Shown: positions 7,878 through 16,986 of the stretch, piece by piece
How positions within the stretch are numbered: the stretch's first letter is position 1
Layout: every line of letters begins with the position of its first letter
Assembly (NCBI GenBank): GCA_039029455.1
Contig: JBCCGE010000001.1
Location: 1 to 64,000 of the forward strand
Length of the DNA stretch: 64,000 nt
Direction: 5' to 3'
From: JBCCGE01 sp039029455
GTDB lineage: Bacteria > Pseudomonadota > Gammaproteobacteria > Arenicellales > Poriferihabitantaceae
The notes under the pieces: model-generated
The model's database searches: none
Told to the model about the DNA's origin: nothing
What the model saw: only the letters and a program-made list of their open reading frames with translations
Program-made: the position numbers and the translations under genes

Positions 7878-8957
7878 ATGGTTAAAAAGAAAATGACTGG
7901 AAATACAGGCGCAAGACTACAGGAAATTCAGGGAATAGGGCCAAAAATCTCAGCGGAGTTTGAGGCTCAGGGTGTTCGCACTGTTCTGGATTTTCTGGTC
8001 AAACCGCTCGATTTCTACGCTCGCATCGTCGATCACCTCGCGTCCCGGGATCAGGTGCAGAGCTGGCAGCGAATGGCGCGCTTTCTGCAGCTGACCGGAG
8101 TTGATGGGCAAATTGCCGAAGCTCTTGTGAAAGCCCGTATTCACACAATGGAACAACTTGGGAACAAATCTGCTACCGACCTCAGGAAAATATTTCGGGT
8201 GGCGAAAAAATCCGGAATGATTCCTCAAGTCCCTGATGTCGACGGACTTGCGATAATTCTCCGAGACGCCAACCGTATGGCGTATTCCAGAAGTATTCTT
8301 GGGCGTTTGATGACCGATGAGAACCGGCCTGTTGAAGGCTGTGCTGTTCGACATGGTCGAACCAAGACGATCACGAATTCATCGGGGTTTTTCAAAATCG
8401 ACTTCATTCGCGATGATTCAAGAGCGCTGACGATTGTATTGCCCGATGGCCAAATACACAGAATCGAAACAGCCGGGCTTCTCTCGTTCCCGGAAGATAC
8501 TGAATTCGAAACGATACATCTGACCGCCTCAACAAAACACAACCCACCAAATCTGGACGAGTTCAATGGTGATCAACTGCCGATACGCCAAAATCAGGAA
8601 TTTGTAATTCGGCATGAATCCGTGAGCGAATTGAGAGAGAACGACATCTTGATGGTGAGATCGTTCTACAAGTCGTCACCACATGTAAAACTGCAGTCGG
8701 TGTTCACTGCGTTTGAAAACGGCGTATTCATTGCCCGAACCTACAAGTTTCCATTGAGCAAGACCCATGAGCCCCTGCAGACGCGAGCACGCTACAGATA
8801 CCTGAACGGTCGATTTACAGCTGTCGGCTCGTCTTTGCAAACCAAAATCGGACAGATTCGGGTGCGCCAGCTGAGGCCGTTGAAGATACCTAAAAAGGTA
8901 ACCGGGAAAGCCCTTGAACGACTACTCAGACAGAGAATCAAGGAGGTGTTGAAATGA
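7878..8957 (+). CDS. helix-hairpin-helix protein with a carboxypeptidase-regulatory-like domain
   Basis: A 359-residue protein. Residues 13-110 hold two helix-hairpin-helix units: 'LQEIQGIGPKISAEFEAQGV' and a second around 'LTGVDGQIAEALVKARIHTM'. They resemble the DUF4332/HhH_5 domains that sense or bind DNA or simply act as modules. Residues about 150-215 read as a small beta-sandwich ('GRLMTDENRPVEGCAVRHG...TNSSGFFKIDF') of the carboxypeptidase-regulatory type. The C-terminal 130 residues are basic and unassigned. It overlaps the next gene by ATGA, so the two proteins likely work together. No function is claimed. Confidence 0.75.
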   Translation: MVKKKMTGNTGARLQEIQGIGPKISAEFEAQGVRTVLDFLVKPLDFYARIVDHLASRDQVQSWQRMARFLQLTGVDGQIAEALVKARIHTMEQLGNKSATDLRKIFRVAKKSGMIPQVPDVDGLAIILRDANRMAYSRSILGRLMTDENRPVEGCAVRHGRTKTITNSSGFFKIDFIRDDSRALTIVLPDGQIHRIETAGLLSFPEDTEFETIHLTASTKHNPPNLDEFNGDQLPIRQNQEFVIRHESVSELRENDILMVRSFYKSSPHVKLQSVFTAFENGVFIARTYKFPLSKTHEPLQTRARYRYLNGRFTAVGSSLQTKIGQIRVRQLRPLKIPKKVTGKALERLLRQRIKEVLK

Positions 8958-9424
8958 AGATGTATCGGTTCGACAGCACAGGTGGATGCGCGCGATGTGA
9001 CAATATGGACGGGTACTACGACGAGAAACCCGAACGGCCCCATCCGTTTTGTGACTGCGAGATATATGCTGACAATCTTGAATCGGATTGTTACAGCCTG
9101 AGAATTGATCCACATGGGGCAGTGACAGTTTCTGATCTCGACGCAAGTTCAGGTTCAGCCATTGCCGAGTATGAGTTTGAGTTTACCTTCGATGTAATCT
9201 GCCACCATACCCAAATGGAACACACGGAGTCATACACATATCGACGAGTTGAGGAAATCCCCGAAGACGATTTTGATTCAATGGTTGCCGCATGGACGGC
9301 ATTGATTGATGATCTGGCGGTGGAATTTTCCGCTCAGTTTAGAATGCACGCAGAAATCAGAGCACACGAACTCTGCGAATGCGACGATCACGACTCGTCT
9401 GGCTCCGGTGGTTCTCTCGTATGA
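8954..9424 (+). CDS. Cys-rich hypothetical protein translationally coupled to the HhH gene
   Basis: A 156-residue acidic protein that I do not recognise. The N-terminus has a Cys4-like cluster, 'CARCDNMDGYYDEKP' then 'HPFCDCEIYA', which resembles the C-x2-C...P-H-x-x-C-x-C metal cluster at the end of SPP1 gp7-type phage head proteins. The C-terminal tail has a second short set ('LCECDDHDSSGSGGS'). The start is well supported: AGGAGG at 8941-8946 lies 7 bases before the ATG, which overlaps the preceding TGA. The coupling suggests a stoichiometric partner of the helix-hairpin-helix protein. Confidence 0.7.
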   Translation: MKMYRFDSTGGCARCDNMDGYYDEKPERPHPFCDCEIYADNLESDCYSLRIDPHGAVTVSDLDASSGSAIAEYEFEFTFDVICHHTQMEHTESYTYRRVEEIPEDDFDSMVAAWTALIDDLAVEFSAQFRMHAEIRAHELCECDDHDSSGSGGSLV

Positions 9425-9472
9425 GTTTGTGCTCCCTGTTTTGAATTTTCTTGTCGGGATGAAAACTGAGCA

Positions 9473-10375
9473 CTATTTTCGGGTAGCAAGATACACACCT
9501 GTGGCTGCGATGAAGATACCAGGCCATGCTGAAAGTGGAATAATTTCATCAATTAGTACCCAGGCAATACAGGCCGCCACCGGAGGTACGAGAAAAAACA
9601 GAGCCGACACCCGACTGACTTCACCTGCGCGGATCATCGCGAGCAGCAGTCCAACGGCGATGACAGAGTTTCCGATTACCAGGTAGGCTATCGCGGCTCC
9701 GAATTGCCACGTCCATTGAACCCCGCTCAGAAAGTTCAGGGATCCCTCCGGAGCTTCGAACATTACCGCAAATGGAAGTACGCCGATCAGTCCTGCAATA
9801 TAGCCCACAGCATTTGTTACTACCGGGTGATGTGATAGGCCGAATCGCTTTTCCCATAGCGAAGCTATGGTAATTCCCGAAAGTGCCAGCGTCGCGGCTA
9901 CAAACCCTATCACGGTGGGCGGTTCGATACTGGATCGGGTCAGAATCACGATACCGGCCCCCAGAAGACCGAGAAGGAGCCCGGTCCACTGACGCCACCC
10001 GACCGTTTCCCCGGCCCATTTTGGTGCTGTAATTCCAACAAGAATTGGCTGGAAAGACATCAGCAGGGCCAGCGTACCGGCACCCACTCCACTTGAGAAT
10101 GCGACGTAGCTGAAGCCGAAATACACGGCCTGCATTAGAAATCCAACAATAGCCAGGTTGATCCACTCAGCAGGTGTGCGAGGCAGGGATGGCTTAAAAA
10201 TAAGCAGTGCTAAAAGAGCGATCAAAACAACCAACCCAAAGCGGATTACCAACAGGGTCATAGGTCCAGAGTACTGCAGTCCGACCTTTGCGGTGGCATA
10301 ACCGCCTGACCAGAGGACAAGGAACAGAACCGGAGTGATCTTTAGCCAGTGTATTGTGTTGGCTGCTTTTGGCAT
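9473..10375 (-). CDS. EamA/DMT family transporter
   Basis: A protein of about 300 residues with ten hydrophobic segments in two EamA repeats. The first repeat begins 'ITPVLFLVLWSGGYATAKVGLQ', and the 'F...SGVGAGTLALLMSFQPILVG' segment is the conserved fourth helix. The second repeat ends with 'LVPPVAACIAWVLIDEIIP'. EamA proteins are mostly metabolite exporters of the inner membrane, and the substrate is not predictable. I chose the ATG at 10375 ('MPKAANTI') because the upstream extension starts at GTG and adds an unconserved hydrophilic tail. Confidence 0.88.
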   Translation of the reverse strand: MPKAANTIHWLKITPVLFLVLWSGGYATAKVGLQYSGPMTLLVIRFGLVVLIALLALLIFKPSLPRTPAEWINLAIVGFLMQAVYFGFSYVAFSSGVGAGTLALLMSFQPILVGITAPKWAGETVGWRQWTGLLLGLLGAGIVILTRSSIEPPTVIGFVAATLALSGITIASLWEKRFGLSHHPVVTNAVGYIAGLIGVLPFAVMFEAPEGSLNFLSGVQWTWQFGAAIAYLVIGNSVIAVGLLLAMIRAGEVSRVSALFFLVPPVAACIAWVLIDEIIPLSAWPGIFIAATGVYLATRK

Positions 10376-10601
10376 GGGGTTGTTGTGCTTTTTTGGCAGT
10401 AAGGCCAGATCGGGATTATATGGAACAAACAGATTGGTAGGCTTTAAAACCACGGGATGTCCTGCTTAACCCGGCAGATGTTCAGTCCAGTGAGTTGATC
10501 TGATCCCTGGTTTCGATGAGAACTGATTTCGAAATGGAATCAGGTTGCACTGACGTATGCTTTACATTGACACGATGATCTCCGGCCCAAGTCAGAATAG
10601 T

Positions 10602-10832
10602 TCAGAAGTATCCAAAAATCTTGATACCTGTTGTCAAAGTGAACCACAAATAGAGGCTGCATAGGATGAGACCGATACCCCAGGTCCATATCCACAGTTG
10701 TTTTCCTCTGCGCCCGAAAAAGAAAAACACAATACCGATCATCATGCTGATTACTGCGGTAAACAGCAACATATCATTGCTGGCGTTTATGGCCAGAATT
10801 TCAGGAGGAATTTCTCCGTCTTTGTAGCGCAT
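10602..10832 (-). CDS. small two-helix membrane protein, hypothetical
   Basis: A 76-residue protein starting at an ATG, with a hydrophilic N-terminus ('MRYKDGEIPPEILAIN'). It has two membrane helices ('LLFTAVISMMIGIVFFFFG' and 'IWTWGIGLILCSLYLWFTL') separated by the basic loop 'RRGKQL', so both ends should lie on the periplasmic side. No family is recognised. AGGAGGAA lies inside the ORF on the other strand and is not relevant to its start. Confidence 0.6.
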   Translation of the reverse strand: MRYKDGEIPPEILAINASNDMLLFTAVISMMIGIVFFFFGRRGKQLWIWTWGIGLILCSLYLWFTLTTGIKIFGYF

Positions 10833-11044
10833 AATAAGTTTCGTCTATTTTTTTAACTAAAAAGAGTCTGGGTTCTATTTTTAAAAGCGTATCTGTGGTT
10901 CTCATCTGTTGTTAGAACCAACGGCGCGATGACTTCAATCTCGCAAGTGGAACACCTTGATGATCTGGTGTTGCGTTGCAGTCATAATACAAGCGGCCGA
11001 TGAGATGAAAAGTTGGTAATTTGCTACCCGAAGTGATTATTTAT

Positions 11045-11077
11045 ATGATGAAAGGAGAAATCACTATAAATCATTAG
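11045..11077 (+). other. possible leader ORF ahead of the decarboxylase
   Basis: ATG-ATG-AAA-GGA...CAT-TAG encodes MMKGEITINH and ends 2 bases before the TTG that opens the long decarboxylase frame. AAAGGAG (11051-11057) lies inside this mini-ORF and is too far (22 bases) to serve the TTG directly. This could be a regulatory leader peptide with translational coupling, or it could be chance. Confidence 0.25.
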
Positions 11078-11079
11078 TT

Positions 11080-13875
11080 TTGTCAGTTGATCTGCCACCC
11101 AAAATAGGTCAGTCCGAGCGGACCCAGCTCGATTTTTACCACAGCCCCATTCAGTTCCGAAACGACAGTTGGCATCGGCTCGCTGAATACGTTACCAGAC
11201 TTCGCAATCGGCAGAAAAGAAACGAAGGGTATGGTGAGCTCCATGCCAAGACCCGAAGCCTTATAGAGACGATTTCTCTCCTTGAAGGTTATTTTGCGTT
11301 CCCGTCCAAAGATGACCTTGCGCATATTGCAGCCCTCTTCGAAAAATCAGAATTTGGCACTCTTCGCAAATTTGTTGAAACCATTCTGCGATCACTGGCC
11401 AACGACAGCTACCGACACAGGAGTCTCTATAAGCATCAAACTCTGGATTCTGATGATGAAGAAGACAGCGTGCGTATTGAGGCTGATGCAGACTTCGTCG
11501 ATGAGCAGTACAAACCCTATTTCGAGGTTCTTTTCGTTGATAAGAATGCAAAAAACGAAGACAAAACCATTCGTCGGGGATTCGAGAAGCTGGTGCGATC
11601 AACGGACGATTTTTACTACGACATTATCGGTGTACCGAGCTTCGAAGACGCATTAATTGCGGTGTTGTTTAACTACAACATCCAGGCGGTTGTAATTCGC
11701 TATGAATTTCCGCTGAGATCAAAGAATCATCTGAAAATTCTTCAACGCTATATTCGGTCAATCACAGACGTTGAATACGATGAAATGCCTGATACAGGGC
11801 ACGGTCCTCTTCTGGGTGCGCTGATATCGGAACTGCGGCCGGAACTTGATTTGTATTTGGTTACCGATGAGTCTGTTGAAGCTATTGCGGGAAGCGCACA
11901 CAAAACATTTCGCAGAATATTTTATCGTCATGATGATTATCTGGAACTTCACCTGAATCTGCTTCGAGGCATTCAACAGCGTTTTCAGACTCCGTTCTTT
12001 CACGCGCTAAGGTCCTACAGCAAGCGTCCGACCGGTGTGTTTCACGCGATGCCGATTTCAAGGGGAAAGTCAGTTGTTAATTCCCACTGGATCAGGGATA
12101 TGGCGGAGTTTTACGGAACGAATATTTTTCTGGCGGAATCGTCGGCGACATCAGGTGGACTGGATTCGTTGCTGCAACCACACGGCCCCATCAAGCGTGC
12201 GCAGGAGCTGGCGGCACGGGCATTTGGCGCCCGGCAAACGTTTTTTGTGACCAACGGAACGTCAACCGCCAACAAAATTGTCGTTCAGGCACTGGTGAGA
12301 CCGCGTGATGTTGTTTTGATTGATCGCGATTGTCACAAGTCGCATCACTATGGAATGGTTTTGGCCGGTGCCCATGTTTCCTATCTCGATTCCTACCCTT
12401 TGCATGAGTTTTCGATGTACGGAGCCGTGCCTATCCGTGAAATCAAAAAAAGACTGTTAACGTATCGTGATGAGGGCAGGCTTGATCAGGTGCGGATGAT
12501 ACTGCTGACCAATTGTACGTTTGACGGTGTGGTTTACAATGTTGAGAGGGTTATGGAGGAGTGTCTGGCGATCAAGCCGGATCTGATTTTTCTATGGGAT
12601 GAAGCCTGGTTTGCGTTTGCAGCATTCACACCAACCTACCGCCAGCGCACTGCCATGGCATCGGCGAAGAAGCTGCGCAATCGATTCAGAAGTGACGAGT
12701 TTCGCCAGAGGTTTGACGCGCAACAGCAGGAGCTGGACGGTGACAACAGCATAGAGACTCTGCTGAATACTCGACTCATTCCCGATCCGGATAAGGTCAG
12801 AGTTCGTGTTTACTCGACACAGTCTACCCATAAATCACTGACCGCCCTCAGGCAGGGGTCGATGATTCATATCTATGATCAGAACTTCAAGCAGGAGGTG
12901 GCTGAACCGTTCAATGACGCGTTCATGACTCATACGTCGACATCACCCAATTATCAGATTCTGGCCTCGCTCGACCTTGGGCGTCGTCAGGCTGAACTCG
13001 AGGGATATGAAATGGTTCAGAACCAGATTGAGCTGGCGATGTCCATTCGAGAGCAGATTGCCCGCAATCCGAAACTGCGAAAGTACTTTCGGTTCCTGGT
13101 CGCCCGGGATCTGGTGCCGGAAGAGTTTCGCGAATCCAGGATCGAAGCTTATTTTGACGCCGATACAGGCTGGGCAAATGACCACATGGAACAGGCCTGG
13201 GAGACCGATGAATTTGTGGTCGACCCGACACGTCTGACGCTTTACATCGGCAACACTGGCGTAGACGGAGATACATTTAAGTCGGAATACCTTATGGATC
13301 GCCACGGAATCCAGATAAACAAGACTTCGCGCAATACGGTTTTGTTTATGACCAACATCGGCACTACCAGGAGTTCGGTTGCCTTTCTCATCGACGTGCT
13401 CTCAAAAATCGCTGCTGAACTCGATACCGATCAGGAGGATTTCAGTCGTTCCGAGCGTCGATTGTTTGAACGCAGAGTTACTTCACTGACACAGGAATTA
13501 CCGCCCCTGCCGGATTTCAGCGAATTTCACGATGCCTTTCTGGCAGATCGAAACGGCAGTCGTATCGATGGCGACCTCAGGAAGGCATTTTTCCTAAGCT
13601 ATGACGAGAACAATTACGACTATGTCGATATTTCCAACGGTGACGTGGAAAAGGAGATTATGGGTGGGGAGGAGTTTGTGTCTGCAGGATTCATCATCCC
13701 CTATCCCCCAGGGTTTCCGATTCTGGTGCCGGGTCAGGTCGTCAGTACCGACATACTCCAATACATGCGCAAACTGGATGTCAAAGAAATACACGGTTAT
13801 GAGCCGGAACTTGGACTGGCAGTCTTTACACGCGACGCACTCGATCGAGTGGCCGCGGAGAATCGATCCTCGTGA
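11080..13875 (+). CDS. Orn/Lys/Arg-family PLP decarboxylase, long form
   Basis: A 931-residue fold-type I PLP enzyme of the Orn/Lys/Arg decarboxylase group, longer than the usual 710-760 residues. Residues 1 to about 330 form an extended N-terminal region that includes an acidic insert ('DSDDEEDSVRIEADADFVDE') and a wing-like part. The PLP core follows: 'GTSTANKIV' from residue 393, the PLP-nitrogen aspartate Asp507 in 'FLWDEAWFAFA' and the Schiff-base lysine Lys585 in 'QSTHKSLTALRQGS'. The C-terminal domain ends with 'IPYPPGFPILVPGQ', typical of the family. The product should be an amine from a basic amino acid. The only usable start seen is TTG at 11080. The TGA overlaps the next gene's GTG, so the two are coupled. 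Confidence 0.9.
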   Translation: MSVDLPPKIGQSERTQLDFYHSPIQFRNDSWHRLAEYVTRLRNRQKRNEGYGELHAKTRSLIETISLLEGYFAFPSKDDLAHIAALFEKSEFGTLRKFVETILRSLANDSYRHRSLYKHQTLDSDDEEDSVRIEADADFVDEQYKPYFEVLFVDKNAKNEDKTIRRGFEKLVRSTDDFYYDIIGVPSFEDALIAVLFNYNIQAVVIRYEFPLRSKNHLKILQRYIRSITDVEYDEMPDTGHGPLLGALISELRPELDLYLVTDESVEAIAGSAHKTFRRIFYRHDDYLELHLNLLRGIQQRFQTPFFHALRSYSKRPTGVFHAMPISRGKSVVNSHWIRDMAEFYGTNIFLAESSATSGGLDSLLQPHGPIKRAQELAARAFGARQTFFVTNGTSTANKIVVQALVRPRDVVLIDRDCHKSHHYGMVLAGAHVSYLDSYPLHEFSMYGAVPIREIKKRLLTYRDEGRLDQVRMILLTNCTFDGVVYNVERVMEECLAIKPDLIFLWDEAWFAFAAFTPTYRQRTAMASAKKLRNRFRSDEFRQRFDAQQQELDGDNSIETLLNTRLIPDPDKVRVRVYSTQSTHKSLTALRQGSMIHIYDQNFKQEVAEPFNDAFMTHTSTSPNYQILASLDLGRRQAELEGYEMVQNQIELAMSIREQIARNPKLRKYFRFLVARDLVPEEFRESRIEAYFDADTGWANDHMEQAWETDEFVVDPTRLTLYIGNTGVDGDTFKSEYLMDRHGIQINKTSRNTVLFMTNIGTTRSSVAFLIDVLSKIAAELDTDQEDFSRSERRLFERRVTSLTQELPPLPDFSEFHDAFLADRNGSRIDGDLRKAFFLSYDENNYDYVDISNGDVEKEIMGGEEFVSAGFIIPYPPGFPILVPGQVVSTDILQYMRKLDVKEIHGYEPELGLAVFTRDALDRVAAENRSS

Positions 13876-15524
13876 ATATCCGAGAGACAATTATGGCGGG
13901 TATGTGCGCTATCGCCCGCGTACTCAGGAAATGTGTTTCCGCACTTTCAAGCCCCGAATCCGCTGATGGCTCAGATGAGTTGCCAGCTGCAGTACCGAAA
14001 AGTGCAGATTCGAAAACACCGATTCACGAAAAAAATCGTTCAAAGATGAATGAGAACACCGCAATGAAACCGCTCAAAAATATTTCAGAGATTCGCCGAT
14101 ATTTTCACCGCAACGAGACACCGGTCTACTTTATCAGCGCTACAAACTTTAATTTGCTGGGTATCAGTGAATGGGTAAGAAATTTTCGCTACATCAATTA
14201 TCTGGACTGTTTTGACGGTCGTCATCCGATGGTGCGGATTCCATCCGAGCAGCCTCACAGAGAGTTTTCAGGGATCGAAGACATCAACAACTATATGCTT
14301 CAGCACAAAGAGGTTGTCGACTATGTGAATTATCGAGGCCCCGGTGGCAAAGCTGTTTTTCTGATGTTTGATCAGGAGACCGAAAAACTGTGTAAAGAGC
14401 TCGATCTGGACGTCTGGTTCCCCTCCGCCGAGCTGCGGCAAAAGATGGATAACAAGATAGAAACCGTTCGAATTGGAAATCGTGCTGGCGTTCCCAGTGT
14501 GCCGAATGTGCTCGCGAAAGTTGAGAGCTGGGAACACTTCAAGGAGCTGACTAAGGAACTCGGCTCGGACACGGTTGTACAAACTGCCTTTGGAGATTCC
14601 GGAAAAACAACTTACTTCGTCTCTTCAGAGCAGGATTGGGAAAAGCACGGGCCCGACATTGTTGCTGAGGAAGAGGTCAAAATCATGAAGCGGATCAATT
14701 GCCGGGGGTCTGCCATTGAAGCCTGTGCGACGAAATGCGGCACCATTGTCGGTCCGTTGATGACCGAACTCGTCGGGTTCGGTGAACTGACACCCTATAA
14801 AGGCGGTTGGTGCGGTAATGAAATTTTCGCTGATTCATTCACTCCGGAGATCAGGGAGAAGGCGAAAAAATATACGCGTGACTTTGGCGAGGCGCTGAGG
14901 GAAGAGGGGTATCGGGGATACTTTGAGCTGGATTTCCTGATCGATCTCGACAATAACGAGCTGTATCTGGGGGAACTGAATCCCAGAGTTACCGGCGCCA
15001 GTTCAATGACCAATCACGCCGCTTTTGCACATGCAGATGCACCACTTTTTCTATTCCACCTGCTGGAATTCTCGGACGTACCGTTTGACATCGATATCGA
15101 CGAACTCAATGAACGCTGGGCGGATCCCGATAATATTGACAGCTGGAGTCAGCTCGTCATAAAGCACGTCGATCAAAACGTGGATTACATTACCGAGGCG
15201 CCCGAGTCCGGTATCTGGAAACTGCAGGACGATGGTTCGGTCCAGTATGTCCGATTTGACTATCACCGCAGAGCCGTTGAGGATGAGGCACATGGCTTTT
15301 ATCTTCGCATCAGCGGTAAGGGCGACTATAGATACAAAGGTGCGGATCTGGGGATACTGATTACCCGAGGGCGATTAATGACCACAGATTTCGAGTTAAA
15401 TGACCGGGCCAAAAAGTGGATTGATGGAATTGTTGGGCAGTATCAGGGCGTTTCGTTAGAGGATGCGGAGAATCCGGCCAAACCTTCAGTATCCCTAAGT
15501 GAGGACGCATTCAAGATTCTCTAA
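13872..15524 (+). CDS. ATP-grasp ligase (carboxylate-amine ligase-like)
   Basis: A 550-residue protein with an ATP-grasp core. 'MDNKIETVRIGNRAGVPSVP' marks entry to the fold. 'DTVVQTAFGDSGKTTYFVSS' is the nucleotide-binding glycine loop with its lysine. 'GYFELDFLIDLDNNELYLGELNPRVTG' (in two halves) gives the Mg-binding Glu and Asn. It therefore makes an acyl phosphate and joins it to an amine, thiol or similar. It resembles the biotin-carboxylase/PylC branch, but no biotin domain is present. The GTG at 13872 overlaps the decarboxylase stop (GTGA). The first 58 residues are variable, so the ATG at 14046 is an alternative start. The tight coupling suggests it uses the decarboxylase product. Confidence 0.83.
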   Translation: MNIRETIMAGMCAIARVLRKCVSALSSPESADGSDELPAAVPKSADSKTPIHEKNRSKMNENTAMKPLKNISEIRRYFHRNETPVYFISATNFNLLGISEWVRNFRYINYLDCFDGRHPMVRIPSEQPHREFSGIEDINNYMLQHKEVVDYVNYRGPGGKAVFLMFDQETEKLCKELDLDVWFPSAELRQKMDNKIETVRIGNRAGVPSVPNVLAKVESWEHFKELTKELGSDTVVQTAFGDSGKTTYFVSSEQDWEKHGPDIVAEEEVKIMKRINCRGSAIEACATKCGTIVGPLMTELVGFGELTPYKGGWCGNEIFADSFTPEIREKAKKYTRDFGEALREEGYRGYFELDFLIDLDNNELYLGELNPRVTGASSMTNHAAFAHADAPLFLFHLLEFSDVPFDIDIDELNERWADPDNIDSWSQLVIKHVDQNVDYITEAPESGIWKLQDDGSVQYVRFDYHRRAVEDEAHGFYLRISGKGDYRYKGADLGILITRGRLMTTDFELNDRAKKWIDGIVGQYQGVSLEDAENPAKPSVSLSEDAFKIL

Positions 15525-15535
15525 CAGCAATCCCC

Positions 15536-16522
15536 TTGGATGATTCGCATTCAAAGCTGTTCTGCGCGATAGACGAACCGCTTCCGGACACGAAGTGGGC
15601 GGATTTTTTTCGCACCCACTGGGGCGCATACCGCAAGTGGTTTTTATCGGGTGGAGATGCGGCGCGTCCCAGTTATCTGCGGTCACATCAGGCTTTGAGT
15701 CGATACATGCCAGAGCTGATGCCGACGTATGAGCGGCTGGTCGATCTTGCAGGTGGCAGCGATACGGCGGCGCGATTTCTGTCTCTTTACCAACCGCCCG
15801 CCTATTTGTCGGGATGCACTCAGGCTGTGTGGACGGGTGATGAACCTGTGCTGGTCAGAAACTATGACTATAGCGCGGAGCGAACTGAGGGAGTCTTGCT
15901 TAAAACCCGTTGGAACGGACAGGCGGTGATAGGCATGTCAGACGCGACCTGGGGAATCCTGGATGGAATGAATGAGTCGGGTCTGGCAGTCTCGCTGGCT
16001 TTCGGTGGGCGCGTTGAGGTCGGCGAGGGTTTCGGTATTCCGCTGATTCTCAGATACATACTGGAATTTGGCCGGGATACGCAGGACGCAATCGAAGTTC
16101 TAAGGCGTGTACCTACCCATATGTCCTATAACGTGACCATTGTCGACCGAGAGCAGAGATTTGCGACCGTGTATGTCACTCCGGACCGTCCCTGCGTTGT
16201 TCGCCAGGTCCCGGTGGCGACCAATCATCAGGGACGGATAGAGTGGCCGCGCCATGCCTGGGCGACAGCAACGCTCGAACGCGAAACCGAGGCCAATCGA
16301 ATTCTGTCAAACATTGACCAGACGGATCTGGGATTGATTGACGGGTTTTTGCGACCACCCATCTACAACCGCGCACACCACAGGGGATTCGGCACCCTCT
16401 ACACCGCGGTTTATCGACCCGTCAGCAGATCAATCGCCTATTGCTGGCCCGGACACCAGTGGGTTCAGGGTTTTGATCACTTCACGGAGTTAACTGAAGT
16501 CATACAGTATCCCGGCGGATAA
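15536..16522 (+). CDS. C45-type Ntn hydrolase / acyltransferase-like protein
   Basis: A 328-residue protein resembling the C45 family (acyl-CoA:6-aminopenicillanate acyltransferase and linear amide hydrolases). The likely nucleophile is the Cys of 'YLSGCTQAVW' (about residue 94). It is followed by the family's 'VLVRNYDYS' (R-N-x-D-x) strand and 'GILDGMNESGLAVSLAFGG', the N-E-x-G-L block that shapes the active site. In this family, self-cleavage before Cys exposes the nucleophile; that would leave an N-terminal piece of about 93 residues here. The gene opens at TTG 11 bases after the ATP-grasp stop, with no ATG nearby. It probably forms or hydrolyses an amide made by the two upstream enzymes. 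Confidence 0.75.
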   Translation: MDDSHSKLFCAIDEPLPDTKWADFFRTHWGAYRKWFLSGGDAARPSYLRSHQALSRYMPELMPTYERLVDLAGGSDTAARFLSLYQPPAYLSGCTQAVWTGDEPVLVRNYDYSAERTEGVLLKTRWNGQAVIGMSDATWGILDGMNESGLAVSLAFGGRVEVGEGFGIPLILRYILEFGRDTQDAIEVLRRVPTHMSYNVTIVDREQRFATVYVTPDRPCVVRQVPVATNHQGRIEWPRHAWATATLERETEANRILSNIDQTDLGLIDGFLRPPIYNRAHHRGFGTLYTAVYRPVSRSIAYCWPGHQWVQGFDHFTELTEVIQYPGG

Positions 16523-16577
16523 ACGCCCAGAGATTTGCCCGGATGTCTCGCGAGACCCGTTTTATGAAGTATCTGGC

Positions 16578-16928
16578 TTAGTGATCGAGATCGGCATCAA
16601 AGCCTGCGGAGCCGACAACTTCGAGATCGTTTCGTGTCCACCAGTACCAAAAACCCTGCTGCCGCAACCAGTCACTGACCCGATCCAGATTTTGCCATTC
16701 TCTCCCTGATCCGCGTGCGTTATAGATTCGATACAACTGTCCGTCGAGATAGACGGCGATCGCCCACGAATACGGGTGACGCTCCTGATCACCGTATCCG
16801 CCACTCTGATGCGTTCGCTGCACGCGAAACACGACTGCGTACTCACCCAGTCTCGCGGCTTTCCGTAAAGGCGCGAGATCAGACTGCGTCAAAGAGCCGA
16901 CAATGCCAAGATTGACATCTTGATTCAT
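16578..16928 (-). CDS. hypothetical protein, 116 residues
   Basis: Unrecognised. The protein is soluble and aromatic-rich at the end ('WLRQQGFWYWWTRNDLEVVG'). It has a compact beta-strand pattern ('YAVVFRVQRTH', 'YSWAIAVYLDGQLYRIYNARG') suggesting a small alpha/beta fold. I chose the ATG at 16928 ('MNQDVNLG'), because longer versions would run across the divergent amidase promoter. It lies antiparallel between the C45-like gene and the amidase and may not belong to their pathway. Confidence 0.5.
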   Translation of the reverse strand: MNQDVNLGIVGSLTQSDLAPLRKAARLGEYAVVFRVQRTHQSGGYGDQERHPYSWAIAVYLDGQLYRIYNARGSGREWQNLDRVSDWLRQQGFWYWWTRNDLEVVGSAGFDADLDH

Positions 16929-16986
16929 ACTGTTGACATATTCTGAATGCGAGCCTACATTATGGGTCATAGTGTAGGTGAACACA

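Noticed and set aside
8954..9424. Prophage head-protein fragment
   Set aside because: The Cys cluster resembles gp7 ends, but no phage genes surround it and it is coupled to a chromosomal gene.
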